64,000 bases of DNA from Candidatus Izemoplasma sp. (GCA_036172455.1 JAXKVY010000002.1:248001-312000), one strand, 5' to 3'. Shown: positions 26,820 through 35,120, counted from the first letter of the stretch. Numbers and translations: made by a program. The notes: generated by a model not told the origin, from the letters alone.

Positions 26820-26848
26820 AGTCTACGTGAGAAAATGCCCTTTGTCAA
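26820..26848 (-). promoter_or_regulatory. Promoter of the riboswitch-mreB operon
   Basis: TTGACA (26843-26848) and TAGACT (26820-26825) lie 17 bp apart on the minus strand. Transcription would begin near 26813, about 10 nt before P1 of the aptamer. From here back to the tyrS terminator (about 26849-26986) I see only AT-rich sequence. Confidence 0.78.
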
Positions 26849-26986
26849 GGTATATTTTTAAATTTGGACAAATATGATAAAAGTATAGATTATCTCTTAT
26901 CTAGGCTGTATATTGATTTTTGACATCATTTTACATATATTCTTATTAACAGAGTTAATAAAAATTAATTTATATTTTTTTCTTTA

Positions 26987-27010
26987 CAAAAACACATCCC
27001 GAAGGATGCT
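26987..27010 (-). terminator. Terminator after tyrS
   Basis: Short stem CATCC/GGATG closed by a TTCG loop and followed by a T-run on the minus strand. Confidence 0.7.
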
Positions 27011-27014
27011 TTTG

Positions 27015-28253
27015 TTATTTGTGTTTGATTAATGCATAACGTTTTTTACCACGTCTTAAAACAGTAAATGTTTGATCTATTGCGCCACTTTGTTTAATAA
27101 TGAACTCAAGATCTTTCACTTTATCTCCATTCACACTGATGGCATTATTTTTAATAAACTCGCGCGACTCACGTCTACTCTTTGCTAAGCCAGCAGCTAT
27201 TAAGGTATCAATAAGTGAAGTATCTTCTTCTAATGTAATACTTGGCACGTCTTTAAACCCTTCTGATATCTCAGAAACGTTTAATGATTTAATATCACCT
27301 TTGAATAATGCATTAGAAATTCTTACAGCAGACTCGTATGCTTCTTGACCATGTACTAATGTAGTTAGTTCTTCTGCAATTGTTTTTTGGGCTAAGCGTC
27401 TGTGTGGTGCCGCTTTAAATTCTTCAATAATTGTTTGTGTTTCTTCAACCGTTTTAAAGGTGAATTTTTTCAATAATGAAATCGCATCATCATCACTTGC
27501 ATTAATCCAATATTGGTAGAATTCGTAAGGTGTTGTACGTTTAGGATCAAGCCATACAGCCCCACCTGCCGTTTTACCAAATTTAGTCCCATCCGCCTTA
27601 GTTAAGAGTGGCCATGTCAGTCCATAAGCCTTGGCTTCATGCCCTTGTGTCTTACGAATCAACTCAAGACCCGCAGTAATATTACCCCATTGGTCTTGGC
27701 CACCAATTTGTAATGTACAGTTTTCTTCTTTATATAGATGCATGAAATCTAAGGATTGAATAATTTGGTACGTAAACTCTGTAAAACTAATTCCATTTTC
27801 TAAACGTGATTTCACACTGTCCTTTTGGATCATATGGGTGATATTAAAATGTTTTCCTATATCTCTTAAAAAACGAATAATATCAAATTTCTTGATCCAA
27901 TCATAGTTATTGACCACGTGTGCATCTGGCAAGATATTAAGTACTTGTTTAGTAATGGCTTCTGCGTTACTTAAAGTCTCTTCTAACGTTAGCAAATTAC
28001 GTTCATTACTCTTCCCACTTGGGTCACCAATTAACCCTGTTCCTCCACCAATGACTAAGATTGGGTTATGTCCTCTGTCTTGTAATCGTTTTGATACTAA
28101 GTAGCTAATAAGATGTCCGACGTGTAAACTATCCGCAGTTGGATCAGCCCCCACATAAAAGGTTACTTTTTCATTTTCTAACACAGATTCAATTGCTTCA
28201 TCAGTTACATCATATATTAAGCCACGCCACTTTAATTCTTCTAATAATGTCAT
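27015..28253 (-). CDS. tyrS: Tyrosyl-tRNA synthetase
   Basis: Charges tRNA-Tyr (412 aa from the chosen start MTLLEELKWRGLIYD). Class I signatures are DPTADSLHVGHLISYL (HIGH-like HVGH) and GTKFGKTAGG (the KFGKT form of KMSKS found in bacterial TyrRS). GGQDQWGNITAG binds the amino acid and adenylate. The C-terminal S4-like domain has SRRESREFIKNNAISVNG. The ATG at 28253 has GGAGGAAATAGAA upstream; a longer in-frame extension to 28325 runs through the T-box terminator and is not translated. Controlled by the T-box upstream. Confidence 0.97.
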   Translation of the reverse strand: MTLLEELKWRGLIYDVTDEAIESVLENEKVTFYVGADPTADSLHVGHLISYLVSKRLQDRGHNPILVIGGGTGLIGDPSGKSNERNLLTLEETLSNAEAITKQVLNILPDAHVVNNYDWIKKFDIIRFLRDIGKHFNITHMIQKDSVKSRLENGISFTEFTYQIIQSLDFMHLYKEENCTLQIGGQDQWGNITAGLELIRKTQGHEAKAYGLTWPLLTKADGTKFGKTAGGAVWLDPKRTTPYEFYQYWINASDDDAISLLKKFTFKTVEETQTIIEEFKAAPHRRLAQKTIAEELTTLVHGQEAYESAVRISNALFKGDIKSLNVSEISEGFKDVPSITLEEDTSLIDTLIAAGLAKSRRESREFIKNNAISVNGDKVKDLEFIIKQSGAIDQTFTVLRRGKKRYALIKHK

Positions 28254-28275
28254 TTCTATTTCCTCCTTTTTCATA

Positions 28276-28475
28276 TAAAAAGTCCGTCCTTCATAAAAGG
28301 ACGGACAATATTTCCGCGGTACCACCTTAATTCTAAGACATTTGTCTTAGCACTCAATGAAGATAACGGATTCACCGTTTATGCTTTGCACATAAATGCT
28401 CCTAAGTGTAACCATATCACTTATTCTCAGTTTCCACCAACCACTGATTCTCTATCCAATAAGTCTGATATGCAT
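28276..28475 (-). promoter_or_regulatory. T-box leader of tyrS
   Basis: T-box consensus AAGGTGGTACCGCGG is at 28314-28328. A terminator with arms GTCCGTCCTT/AAGGACGGAC (28282-28306) and a T-run follows. Stem I contains the distal loop GGTGGAAA, and a Tyr codon TAC (minus strand, 28408-28410) lies about 28 nt beyond, suitably placed to be the specifier. No clear promoter sits between it and ccpA, so it may be read through from ccpA. Confidence 0.92.
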
Positions 28476-28489
28476 GCTTAATCATTGCA

Positions 28490-29491
28490 TTATTTTGTTG
28501 TTTTTCTTAATACAATAGAGTGTGGTAACTTAACCACTCGCTCATCTACTTCTTCTTTGTTCATTAATTTTGTTAACAGGCGCATTCCAACAGCCCCTAA
28601 GTCATAAATAGGGACATCGACACAACTTAATTGTGGTCGAGATAATCGAGCATATTTCGTGTTTTGGAAACCAACAACACCAATATCATTTGGTACGTTT
28701 ACTTCATTCGCAAATGCGACATTCATAAATGAAATCGCAATCGAATCACGTACAGCCACAACACCATCAACTTTATTATCTTTAAAATATTCGTTAAAGT
28801 GTTCAGTATTAATTGAAATACGACCACTTGTGCGCATCACTTTTGATGGTAAATTCGCTTCATTTACAGCGCGTAAATATCCCGCTTCTTTGAGATCATT
28901 TACCATATACTTTCTCACTGTTGATACCATATAAATATTTTTTCTACCTTCATCAATTAACTTTTTCGTAATTTCATATCCAGCACGTTCATAATCAATC
29001 GATACCGATGGTATTTCATTATCCTCTGGATAGAAGGTATTGGTTAATACAACTGGAATTTGATATGTATTTTTTATCGTTTTTAAGAAAGCATACTGTG
29101 CCTCAGTAATTTCATCATTAAGATATAAAATACCATCCACTTGTGCCGCTATAATCTCTCTTAAAATATCTTCCTCACTCGCTTCTTCACTTTCTAAGAT
29201 ATAGAGCAAGATAGAATACTTATAAACTCGGGCAATATCGGCAATTCCATTCATCATCTCGGCAATACTTGCACGAGACATATCTGGTACAACGACAGCG
29301 ACTGTTGTACTTTTGCGACTAGCGAGTCCTTTTGCGAATGCATTAGGTTTATAGCCTAACTCTTCAATTACTTTTAACACGCGTTCGCGTGTTTCTGGTT
29401 TTACTTTTTCTGGATTATTAATAGCACGAGATACTGTTGCTAAACTCACACGAGCAGCACCAGCTACATCATAAATTGTTGCTTTACTCAT
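28490..29491 (-). CDS. ccpA: CcpA-type LacI-family catabolite control protein
   Basis: Global carbon-catabolite regulator (333 aa), which in Firmicutes binds cre sites with HPr-Ser-P. The N-terminal LacI HTH is TIYDVAGAARVSLATVSRAI with hinge KPNAFAKGLASRKSTTVAVVVPD. The sugar-binding-fold core follows, with IPSVSIDYERAGYEITKKLI, VPNDIGVVGFQNTKYARL and the C-terminal LGAVGMRLLTKLMNKEEVDE, all close to Bacillus CcpA. A cre-like site overlaps its own -35 box, which suggests autoregulation. Other cre-like sites are at pfkA, tdh-kbl and the GH13 gene. HPr/HPr kinase genes are not in the window. Confidence 0.9.
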   Translation of the reverse strand: MSKATIYDVAGAARVSLATVSRAINNPEKVKPETRERVLKVIEELGYKPNAFAKGLASRKSTTVAVVVPDMSRASIAEMMNGIADIARVYKYSILLYILESEEASEEDILREIIAAQVDGILYLNDEITEAQYAFLKTIKNTYQIPVVLTNTFYPEDNEIPSVSIDYERAGYEITKKLIDEGRKNIYMVSTVRKYMVNDLKEAGYLRAVNEANLPSKVMRTSGRISINTEHFNEYFKDNKVDGVVAVRDSIAISFMNVAFANEVNVPNDIGVVGFQNTKYARLSRPQLSCVDVPIYDLGAVGMRLLTKLMNKEEVDERVVKLPHSIVLRKTTK

Positions 29492-29520
29492 ACTTTAGCA
29501 CCTTCTTTCTATCATACTAA

Positions 29521-29548
29521 ATTATATCACAAGTGAAAATGTTTTCAA
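29521..29548 (-). promoter_or_regulatory. ccpA promoter with overlapping cre-like operator
   Basis: -35 TTGAAA (29543-29548) and extended -10 TGATATAAT (TATAAT 29521-29526) are 16 bp apart on the minus strand. TGAAAACATTTTCA (29534-29547) differs from the cre consensus TGWAANCGNTNWCA only at the central G. It overlaps the -35, a repressing position. Confidence 0.8.
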
Positions 29549-29557
29549 GTAGAAAGG

Positions 29558-29590
29558 GCACAAAAATGAAAAGTTTTCATTTTTTTGTGC
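29558..29590. repeat. Long imperfect inverted repeat with a cre-like core
   Basis: GCACAAAAATGAAAA pairs with TTTTCAT-T6-GTGC around a single G. The core TGAAAAGTTTTCA is a 13-bp near-cre. It lies between the rplS terminator and the ccpA promoter and could be a second CcpA contact or a backup terminator. Confidence 0.6.
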
Positions 29591-29608
29591 ACATTACACA
29601 TATGTAAT

Positions 29609-29635
29609 AAAAAAACCATCCTTCGATGGTTTTTT
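29609..29635 (-). terminator. Terminator after rplS
   Basis: Stem AAAAAACCATC/GATGGTTTTTT with a 4-nt loop and a T-run on the minus strand, directly after the rplS stop. Confidence 0.85.
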
Positions 29636-29639
29636 AATG

Positions 29640-29987
29640 TTATCTACGTTCTTTAATACGAGATTGTTTTGTAGAACGTCCTCTGATGTAATGTAATTTC
29701 GCGCGACGCACTTTCCCACGACGTAAGACTTTAATGTCTGCGACAAGTGGTGAGTGTACTGGGAATGTCCGCTCAATTCCAACACCGAATGAAACTTTAC
29801 GTACTGTAAATGTTTCATTAATACCGCCGCCGCGTTTTTTAATGACTAATCCTTCAAAAATCTGGATTCTTTCACGGTCACCCTCTTTAATTCTTACAGA
29901 TACTTGAACAGTATCACCAGGTCTGAATGTCGGTACCTCAGGTTTCTTAAACTCATTTGTTATTGCTTCTAACAATTGCTGTGACAT
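29640..29987 (-). CDS. rplS: 50S ribosomal protein L19
   Basis: 115-aa ribosomal protein at the 30S-50S interface. The family signature is [20 protein letters not shown] and [17 protein letters not shown], with [16 protein letters not shown] at the C-terminus. Length is standard. It has its own promoter and structured leader, so it can be expressed apart from trmD-rimM upstream. Confidence 0.97.
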   Translation of the reverse strand: MSQQLLEAITNEFKKPEVPTFRPGDTVQVSVRIKEGDRERIQIFEGLVIKKRGGGINETFTVRKVSFGVGIERTFPVHSPLVADIKVLRRGKVRRAKLHYIRGRSTKQSRIKERR

Positions 29988-30012
29988 GGTTTCAACTCCT
30001 TACTTTTTTACA

Positions 30013-30070
30013 TTTGCTCATAAGGAATTTCCCAAGCGGAGCAAACACTTAACGATAGATTAAACAGCGT
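30013..30070 (-). promoter_or_regulatory. Probable L19 leader RNA (ribosomal protein autoregulation)
   Basis: The short rplS leader contains the hairpin TTTGCTC ... GAGCAAA (30013-30045) and a second stem AACG/CGTT (30050-30070). Low-GC Gram-positives have a described L19 leader element in this position; identity with it is by position and general shape only. Confidence 0.6.
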
Positions 30071-30075
30071 TAATT

Positions 30076-30104
30076 ATTATAGCACAACGTTTCTCTGAAT
30101 GCAA
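30076..30104 (-). promoter_or_regulatory. rplS promoter
   Basis: TTGCAT (30099-30104) and TATAAT (30076-30081), 17-bp spacing on the minus strand, just inside the gap after trmD. Confidence 0.75.
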
Positions 30105-30109
30105 CAGTT

Positions 30110-30802
30110 TTATTCACCTGTTTGTTCATTGAAAATCTTATACAAATCAGGACGTCTTTCTTTTGTCCGTTTAATAGCTTGTTCCTTGCGCCAAGCCTTA
30201 ATATTCTCATGATGGCCACTTAACAGCACATCAGGTACGGTCATTCCTTTATATTCTCTAGGTCGTGTATATTGGGGATATTCAAGTAAGTTTTCACTAA
30301 AGGAATCTTCTTCATGTGATGCGGCTTGTCCAATTGCACCATCGAGTAACCTGACAACACTATCAATGATTGTCATTGCCGCAATCTCTCCACCAGTAAG
30401 AACATAGTCTCCAATTGAGAGTTCGAGATCGAAGAACTGTCTGATACGTTCATCAAACCCTTCATAATGGCCACATAAAATAATGAGATGGTCTTCTTCA
30501 CTTAAAGTATATGCTTTTTTCTGAGTGTACTTTACCCCTTGGGGTGTCATGATGATTTTTAAGGCGTGTTTGTATCCTTTAATCGATTGTAAAGCTGCGT
30601 GAACAGGTTCAACCTGTAAGACCATACCTGCCCCACCGCCATAGGGGGTATCATCTACTTTATGGTGCTTGTCCGTACTAAATTTACGGAAATCAATTAA
30701 ATTAATAGTGACTAAATCTTGTTCAATTGCCCGTTTGATAATGCTATTATTGAGAACACCTTCAAACATATCAGGAAATAATGTTAACACATCAATTCTC
30801 AT
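30110..30802 (-). CDS. trmD: tRNA (guanine-N1)-methyltransferase
   Basis: SPOUT-class enzyme making m1G37, which prevents +1 frameshifting. The 230-aa protein has [21 protein letters not shown], the [14 protein letters not shown] loop, the knot region [12 protein letters not shown] and [16 protein letters not shown], and [26 protein letters not shown]. It overlaps rimM by 4 bp, the usual rimM-trmD coupling. Confidence 0.97.
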   Translation of the reverse strand: MRIDVLTLFPDMFEGVLNNSIIKRAIEQDLVTINLIDFRKFSTDKHHKVDDTPYGGGAGMVLQVEPVHAALQSIKGYKHALKIIMTPQGVKYTQKKAYTLSEEDHLIILCGHYEGFDERIRQFFDLELSIGDYVLTGGEIAAMTIIDSVVRLLDGAIGQAASHEEDSFSENLLEYPQYTRPREYKGMTVPDVLLSGHHENIKAWRKEQAIKRTKERRPDLYKIFNEQTGE

Positions 30803-31296
30803 AGTAATCCCTCAATTTCTTTAATCACTATTTGTCGTGCTTCTAAATCCACATCTTTTATAAAGGCATCCCGAAATGGAATCAAGGCATTTTTCGCATT
30901 AGACCGTTTCACTACTAATATATCATCATTAGTATGGGTATATACATCCACTACTTCACCAATCAATGTATCTGTAAATACCTTTATACCCACTAAATCG
31001 CGTACATAAAATTCATCCTCTTTCAAAGTATGCAAATCATCTTCATGAACATAAAGCGTACTTCCTTTATATTTTGCGATGTCATTGATATCATCAAACT
31101 GTTCAAAGGTTACATAAACAAGTCCTTTTGTTAAACGGTATGAAGTAATTATAACAGGAAATTTCTCTCCTTTATGTTCAATAAAGATCCGTGAACCAAC
31201 ATCAAAACGTTCTTCTAAAAAGTCTGTGAATGGTTTAATTTTCACTGTACCTTTGAGTCCATGTGTATTAACCAACTTACCAATTGTATAAAACAT
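30799..31296 (-). CDS. rimM: 16S rRNA processing protein RimM
   Basis: 30S maturation factor (165 aa) that binds S19 during 3'-domain assembly. The N-terminal RimM domain begins [25 protein letters not shown] (motif [12 protein letters not shown]), and a PRC-barrel follows with [14 protein letters not shown]. It overlaps trmD. In related genomes it directly follows rpsP-khpA; here an ABC exporter and a pseudogene intervene. Confidence 0.95.
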   Translation of the reverse strand: MFYTIGKLVNTHGLKGTVKIKPFTDFLEERFDVGSRIFIEHKGEKFPVIITSYRLTKGLVYVTFEQFDDINDIAKYKGSTLYVHEDDLHTLKEDEFYVRDLVGIKVFTDTLIGEVVDVYTHTNDDILVVKRSNAKNALIPFRDAFIKDVDLEARQIVIKEIEGLL

Positions 31297-31304
31297 TGTA
31301 TCAC

Positions 31305-32498
31305 CTAGCTTTGGAACATGATTTTTTCTGATTGAAACATTTGTGTCATAAAATAAATTAATATAACGACATAAATCGTATTTGATATCACCATCACGAT
31401 GAGATGCATCATTATTACATCGAAAGTTAAAATGGCGATGAGTAAATTAATAGTGTTATAAATAGGGATAATATAGGCCCATAAATCAGTTGCTGCTTCA
31501 CCATTAAACATACTTGATACACCAACAATAATACTAATAAAATAAAATGGTAAAATTAACATTCCTGCTTCTTTTATCGTTTTTGCATACGTGCTTACTA
31601 AACTGACGATACCAACAATAAAGAAGACAGTCATTAATAATACAAGCAGAATCATCAAATAGTCCTGTAATCCATATATATTGACATTCCCCCCAAGATT
31701 ATCCATATTCATTAGCTTCGGTAAACTCAATAAAATGCCAACAAACGAACTCATTGCGCTAAATAAAGAGACGACTGTTAAACTTATGACTTTACCAATA
31801 GCAATTTGACTACGTTTGATTGGGGTAACTAATAACGTTGCGACAGTTCCACGTTCTTTCTCACCAGCAATACTGTCAGGACCAATACTCATCGCACCGC
31901 TAAAGAGAAACATCACAATAATCATTGGTAGAATTGAGGCAAATATTTGCCCAGTTGCACGCGATTCATCGACTGTATCAGTGATGCTTGAATGAAATGC
32001 TACAATACCATCACCAAAACGACCATATAGTATCTCATTCGTATAGCTGTTAAGGGCATTAGCGATAACACTATAACTGTTTGAACTATATTTTTCACCA
32101 GAGTTATAAATGATGTTTACACTTGGAATAGTATAGTTAGGATCATCATAATCAATAAGATCTTGGGTAAAATTTTCTGGGAATGATAGATAAATATCCA
32201 TCTCGTTCTGACTTAACATTTCTTTAATTGTGTCTTGTGATAGTGACTCACCGTCATGAAAAGCAAAGTCCCTATTTAATGATGTTAAATGTGTTTTGTA
32301 ACTGTCAGGCATATTATCATGATAGACAATAATTTCATGTGATGTAATATCGTCTACTTCTCCGTTAATAGCACTACCCATAATTGAATACATTACATAA
32401 ATAGCTAACCCCGGCAATATAATCGCAGTAAAAATTAATCGACGATCACTAAATACACGATAAAACTCTTTTTTAAAGACAATTAGCCAACTATGCAT
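31305..32498 (-). CDS. ABC-2 type transporter permease (NatB-like)
   Basis: Membrane partner of the ATPase encoded just upstream (397 aa). One N-terminal helix (about 20-42) is followed by a large extracytoplasmic loop of about 140 residues, then five to six helices from about residue 185. The GPDSIAGEKERGTVATLLVTPIKRSQI motif is typical of the NatB/YhaP ABC-2 exporter family (Na+ or peptide/antibiotic export). ATG 32498 has AGGTGA upstream and overlaps the end of the ATPase gene by 8 bp. The substrate is unknown. Confidence 0.88.
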   Translation of the reverse strand: MHSWLIVFKKEFYRVFSDRRLIFTAIILPGLAIYVMYSIMGSAINGEVDDITSHEIIVYHDNMPDSYKTHLTSLNRDFAFHDGESLSQDTIKEMLSQNEMDIYLSFPENFTQDLIDYDDPNYTIPSVNIIYNSGEKYSSNSYSVIANALNSYTNEILYGRFGDGIVAFHSSITDTVDESRATGQIFASILPMIIVMFLFSGAMSIGPDSIAGEKERGTVATLLVTPIKRSQIAIGKVISLTVVSLFSAMSSFVGILLSLPKLMNMDNLGGNVNIYGLQDYLMILLVLLMTVFFIVGIVSLVSTYAKTIKEAGMLILPFYFISIIVGVSSMFNGEAATDLWAYIIPIYNTINLLIAILTFDVIMMHLIVMVISNTIYVVILIYFMTQMFQSEKIMFQS

Positions 32499-33270
32499 GT
32501 GTCTCACCTGCTTCTAATAACTCAAAAAACAATGTTTCTAAATCTTCATATCCTTGATTCACTAAATTATCATACGAATCAGAAAGTTGCATTTTACCAT
32601 CTATAATAATACCCACACGATCACATATCTTTTCAACAACACTTAATATGTGAGTTGAGATAATGACTGTTTTCCCTTCATTGCGTAATTTAATGAGGTA
32701 ATCTGTGACACTTTTCGCAGTCAAAACATCTAAGCCATTTGTTGGTTCATCAAATATGATAAAATCTGGGTCATGAACTAAACTAATCGCAAGCGATGCC
32801 TTTTGTTTCATACCAGTTGATAAGTCAGCCACCTTCACCTCTTTAAAATCAGAGATACCAAATTGTTGAAAAAGCGTTTCTTTTCGTTTTGGTATCATAT
32901 CATCATCTACACCATGTAGGTGTGAAAAATAGTCAAATAAATAATTGGGGGTGAAATGATCTTCAAGTTTTAATTCACTGGTTAAAAAACCAATCTTTTT
33001 CCTCACATCAATTGGTGTTTTTAATACGCTAGTCCCACCGACAAACACATCACCCTCATCCGGTTTAATTAATGTCGCAATCATCCGTAATGTGGTTGTT
33101 TTACCCGCCCCGTTGGGTCCAAGTAATCCATATATTTCACCGGGATAAGCAGTAAATGATAAAGCATTAACCGCTACTTTTTTCTTGTGATCTGTCTTTT
33201 CAATTTTACGTTGTTTACGTGATAAATGGAATGTTTTTTTAACATTCTTCACCTCTAATATCTGTGCCAT
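32491..33270 (-). CDS. ABC transporter ATP-binding protein (NatA-like)
   Basis: 259-aa nucleotide-binding subunit: Walker A GLLGPNGAGKTTTLRM, Q-loop region IGFLTSELKLEDHFTP, signature LSTGMKQKASLA, Walker B FIIFDEPTNGLD and H-loop STHILS. The first 30 residues contain a basic insert (RKQRKIEKTDHKKK). With the adjacent permease it forms an export pump of the NatAB type. The pair is inserted between khpA and rimM, after a terminator, so it is probably driven from the weak promoter before the acetyltransferase pseudogene. Confidence 0.92.
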   Translation of the reverse strand: MAQILEVKNVKKTFHLSRKQRKIEKTDHKKKVAVNALSFTAYPGEIYGLLGPNGAGKTTTLRMIATLIKPDEGDVFVGGTSVLKTPIDVRKKIGFLTSELKLEDHFTPNYLFDYFSHLHGVDDDMIPKRKETLFQQFGISDFKEVKVADLSTGMKQKASLAISLVHDPDFIIFDEPTNGLDVLTAKSVTDYLIKLRNEGKTVIISTHILSVVEKICDRVGIIIDGKMQLSDSYDNLVNQGYEDLETLFFELLEAGETHA

Positions 33271-33271
33271 A

Positions 33272-33719
33272 TTATGCCTCCAGTATTTGTCTCATTTGAT
33301 ATAATTCTATATAATGGTTATCAATGAAAAAACCATTTTTTATTGTCCCTTCTATGTAAAACCCATAGCGTTTATATAATCTAATTTCAGCGTAATTATC
33401 TATACGAACATCAAGTTCCATTTTGTTTTTACCCATTTTTATAGCCGCCTTGAGTAAAGTTTCTATCATCATTGATCCAATCCCAAGATTATGAAATTGC
33501 TTGAGCACACTCATACACGCCCACAACATAATGGTTCTTTGAGGATTGATTTGATTTAATAAAGACTTGTTCTTGTTCAAGTGTCATCGTAAACTCTTCA
33601 GGTTCGCGTAATAAATACATTGTTTCTAGATTGGCTTTTTTCATATTATCTAAAACAACTTTTGCATCTTCAACCTAAGGTGTTCTAATAATTAAATCTA
33701 ATCCATTTTTCAGTTTCAT
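33272..33719 (-). pseudogene. GNAT acetyltransferase pseudogene
   Basis: A normal start (ATG 33719 with GAGGGGAAGC upstream) encodes MKLKNGLDLIIRTP and then hits TAG at 33675-33677. The frame continues sensibly after it (VEDAKVVLDNMKKANLETM, then YVVGVYE). The C-terminal half of a GNAT domain (LGIGSMMIETLLKAA, then LYKRYGFYIEG) is in a different frame starting near 33580. The beta-strand region expected between them is mostly missing, implying a deletion. So there is one stop, one frameshift and a deletion. The C-terminal 102-codon ORF alone lacks half the acetyl-CoA fold. Confidence 0.85.
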
Positions 33720-33739
33720 CGCTTCCCCTCACCATATTT

Positions 33740-33745
33740 ATTATA
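33740..33745 (-). promoter_or_regulatory. -10 box upstream of the pseudogene/natAB unit
   Basis: TATAAT on the minus strand just after the khpA terminator; the -35 is poor. A likely entry point for natAB and rimM-trmD transcription. Confidence 0.5.
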
Positions 33746-33769
33746 TGACAAAGTGACTGAAATTAAAAC

Positions 33770-33795
33770 AAAAAAAGACCTGAAAAATCAGGTCT
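33770..33795 (-). terminator. Terminator after khpA
   Basis: Stem AGACCTGA/TCAGGTCT (33776-33783 and 33788-33795), T-run on the minus strand; overlaps the khpA stop and ends the rpsP-khpA transcript. Confidence 0.85.
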
Positions 33796-34042
33796 GAAAC
33801 GAGTCAATGTTAATCGTTATTTTTTTGCCTTCACGCGATGCACTCGCGTAACAGATTGTCCGTATTGCATTGGCAATTCGTCCGTTCTTTCCGATTACTC
33901 TTCCTAGGTCATCGTCATTGACAATGACTTGCATGGTAAGCATGTTATTTTCCTCAGAAAACTTTTTTACCATTAGGTCTTCTGGGTGAACAACTAATGG
34001 CTTGACTAATTCTTGAATTAATTTTTCATAATTAACTGCCAT
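33788..34042 (-). CDS. khpA: KH-domain RNA-binding protein KhpA
   Basis: Small KH protein (84 aa) found after rpsP throughout Firmicutes, which forms an RNA-binding complex with KhpB in Streptococcus and Lactobacillus. The GxxG loop is GKNGRIANAIRTI, preceded by DDLGRVI. ATG 34042 has a weak GTGG Shine-Dalgarno. A GTG at 34054 overlapping the rpsP stop is an alternative start but has no ribosome site. Confidence 0.92.
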   Translation of the reverse strand: MAVNYEKLIQELVKPLVVHPEDLMVKKFSEENNMLTMQVIVNDDDLGRVIGKNGRIANAIRTICYASASREGKKITINIDSFQT

Positions 34043-34053
34043 GTTTTTACCCA

Positions 34054-34314
34054 CTACTTGTTAGATTTTCTTGATAAAAGTCCAGCTTCCGAAAATAAGT
34101 TGCGAACTGTGTCAGTCATTTGTGCACCTTCATCTAACCATTTTCTTGCTTTCTCTTCATCAATTTTGACAGTAGCAGGTTCTGTTAATGGATTATATGT
34201 ACCAATGATTTCTAAATATCTTCCATCACGTTTAACACGTGAATCGGCTGCTACTAATCGATAGAAAGGACGTTTTTTTGCACCAAAGCGTTGCATTCTT
34301 AATTTAACTGCCAT
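34054..34314 (-). CDS. rpsP: 30S ribosomal protein S16
   Basis: 86-aa small-subunit protein: [20 protein letters not shown] at the N-terminus, [14 protein letters not shown], and [20 protein letters not shown] at the C-terminus. AGGAGGATTACG precedes the ATG. First gene of the rpsP-khpA transcript. Confidence 0.97.
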   Translation of the reverse strand: MAVKLRMQRFGAKKRPFYRLVAADSRVKRDGRYLEIIGTYNPLTEPATVKIDEEKARKWLDEGAQMTDTVRNLFSEAGLLSRKSNK

Positions 34315-34347
34315 CGTAATCCTCCTTTTTCTAATTTACCATGAAAA

Positions 34348-34376
34348 ATTATACCATTATAATAAAAGGGTGTCAA
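34348..34376 (-). promoter_or_regulatory. Consensus sigma-A promoter of rpsP
   Basis: TTGACA (34371-34376) and TATAAT (34348-34353) with ideal 17-bp spacing. The -35 sits 6 bp from the ylbG stop. Confidence 0.92.
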
Positions 34377-34382
34377 GTATTT

Positions 34383-34619
34383 TTACTTGACATCCAATTC
34401 TATTTCGTATCGATCCATATTAACGTGTGATGGTTCAACGTTTCTAACATGTCTTAATTGCTTTAAACGATTCATCACATCAGTCATTTTGTGTTCGTCA
34501 GTATACACTACCGCATACCGTCTTTTTTTATGATAGTATGATACATTACAAATTTTTCTTACGCGCCTTAAAACTTTAGGCGTTTTAAAATATACGATTA
34601 AACTGATTCGTTTGAGCAT
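34383..34619 (-). CDS. ylbG: YlbG family protein (DUF2129)
   Basis: A 78-aa basic protein matching the YlbG/DUF2129 family: LIVYFKTPKVLRRVRKICNV, then YHKKRRYAVVYTDEHKM and a C-terminal HVRNVEPSHVNMDRYEIE. Its function is not established; it follows ylbF in Bacillus as it does here, with a 22-bp overlap of reading frames. Confidence 0.82.
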   Translation of the reverse strand: MLKRISLIVYFKTPKVLRRVRKICNVSYYHKKRRYAVVYTDEHKMTDVMNRLKQLRHVRNVEPSHVNMDRYEIELDVK

Positions 34620-35011
34620 GAGTTCTCACCTTTTTCTACTTGAAGTATCCCTAGCTCATTAGGGTGGGGAATATGGAGTGATATCGCGTTGGCAATCGTT
34701 TTAGATATACGATCGAGTTGTTTTTGTAGTTTTATCTCAAGTTGTTTATATCTAGCAACCGATGAATAACTATACAGATTTTTTTTAACATCTGCTAAGG
34801 TACGTTGCCGTGATTTTAAGTCAGGGTGATGCTTGCCATATTGTTTGGCTTCTTCGTACGCTGATTTTGCTTTTTGAAACTGGGCAACAGTTTCTTGTAT
34901 ATCTTTATTATTTGCGATATCATTTTCTAATTTTATATACTCTTGATAAGCGTCTGATGATTTAATTTCATCAACTAAGTCATACGCTTTTATCATCACT
35001 TCTTGATTCAT
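34598..35011 (-). CDS. ylbF: YlbF-type regulatory protein
   Basis: A 137-aa all-helical YlbF/YmcA superfamily protein. In Bacillus, YlbF, YmcA and YaaT form the Y-complex that promotes RNase Y processing. Features: LVDEIKSSDAYQEYIKLEND, then QETVAQFQKAKSAYEEAKQYG and a long helical C-terminus. The C-terminal tail contains Cys (GENSCSNESV), comparable to cysteines that bind Fe-S in the Bacillus complex, but only one is present. The start MNQEVMIKAY follows AGGTGAGAAA; an upstream in-frame ATG (35056) lacks a ribosome site. Confidence 0.8.
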   Translation of the reverse strand: MNQEVMIKAYDLVDEIKSSDAYQEYIKLENDIANNKDIQETVAQFQKAKSAYEEAKQYGKHHPDLKSRQRTLADVKKNLYSYSSVARYKQLEIKLQKQLDRISKTIANAISLHIPHPNELGILQVEKGENSCSNESV

Positions 35012-35090
35012 TTTCTCACCTATTACTAGTATACGGAAAAACACACTTTCATGCAAGAACTTAGACTATGAAATTATTTTATACCTTTAT

Positions 35091-35120
35091 TTGACTTGCT
35101 AGTAGATGTCGACTTATAAT
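35091..35120 (+). promoter_or_regulatory. Promoter of the DsbD-like/nifS operon
   Basis: TTGACT (35091-35096) and TATAAT (35115-35120), 18 bp apart. The in-frame ATG at 35106 falls inside the promoter and so cannot be the start. Confidence 0.82.

Noticed and set aside
28254-28325. N-terminal extension of TyrS
   Set aside because: It would be translated from the T-box terminator/antiterminator region; the GGAGG-linked ATG at 28253 gives the normal TyrS N-terminus.
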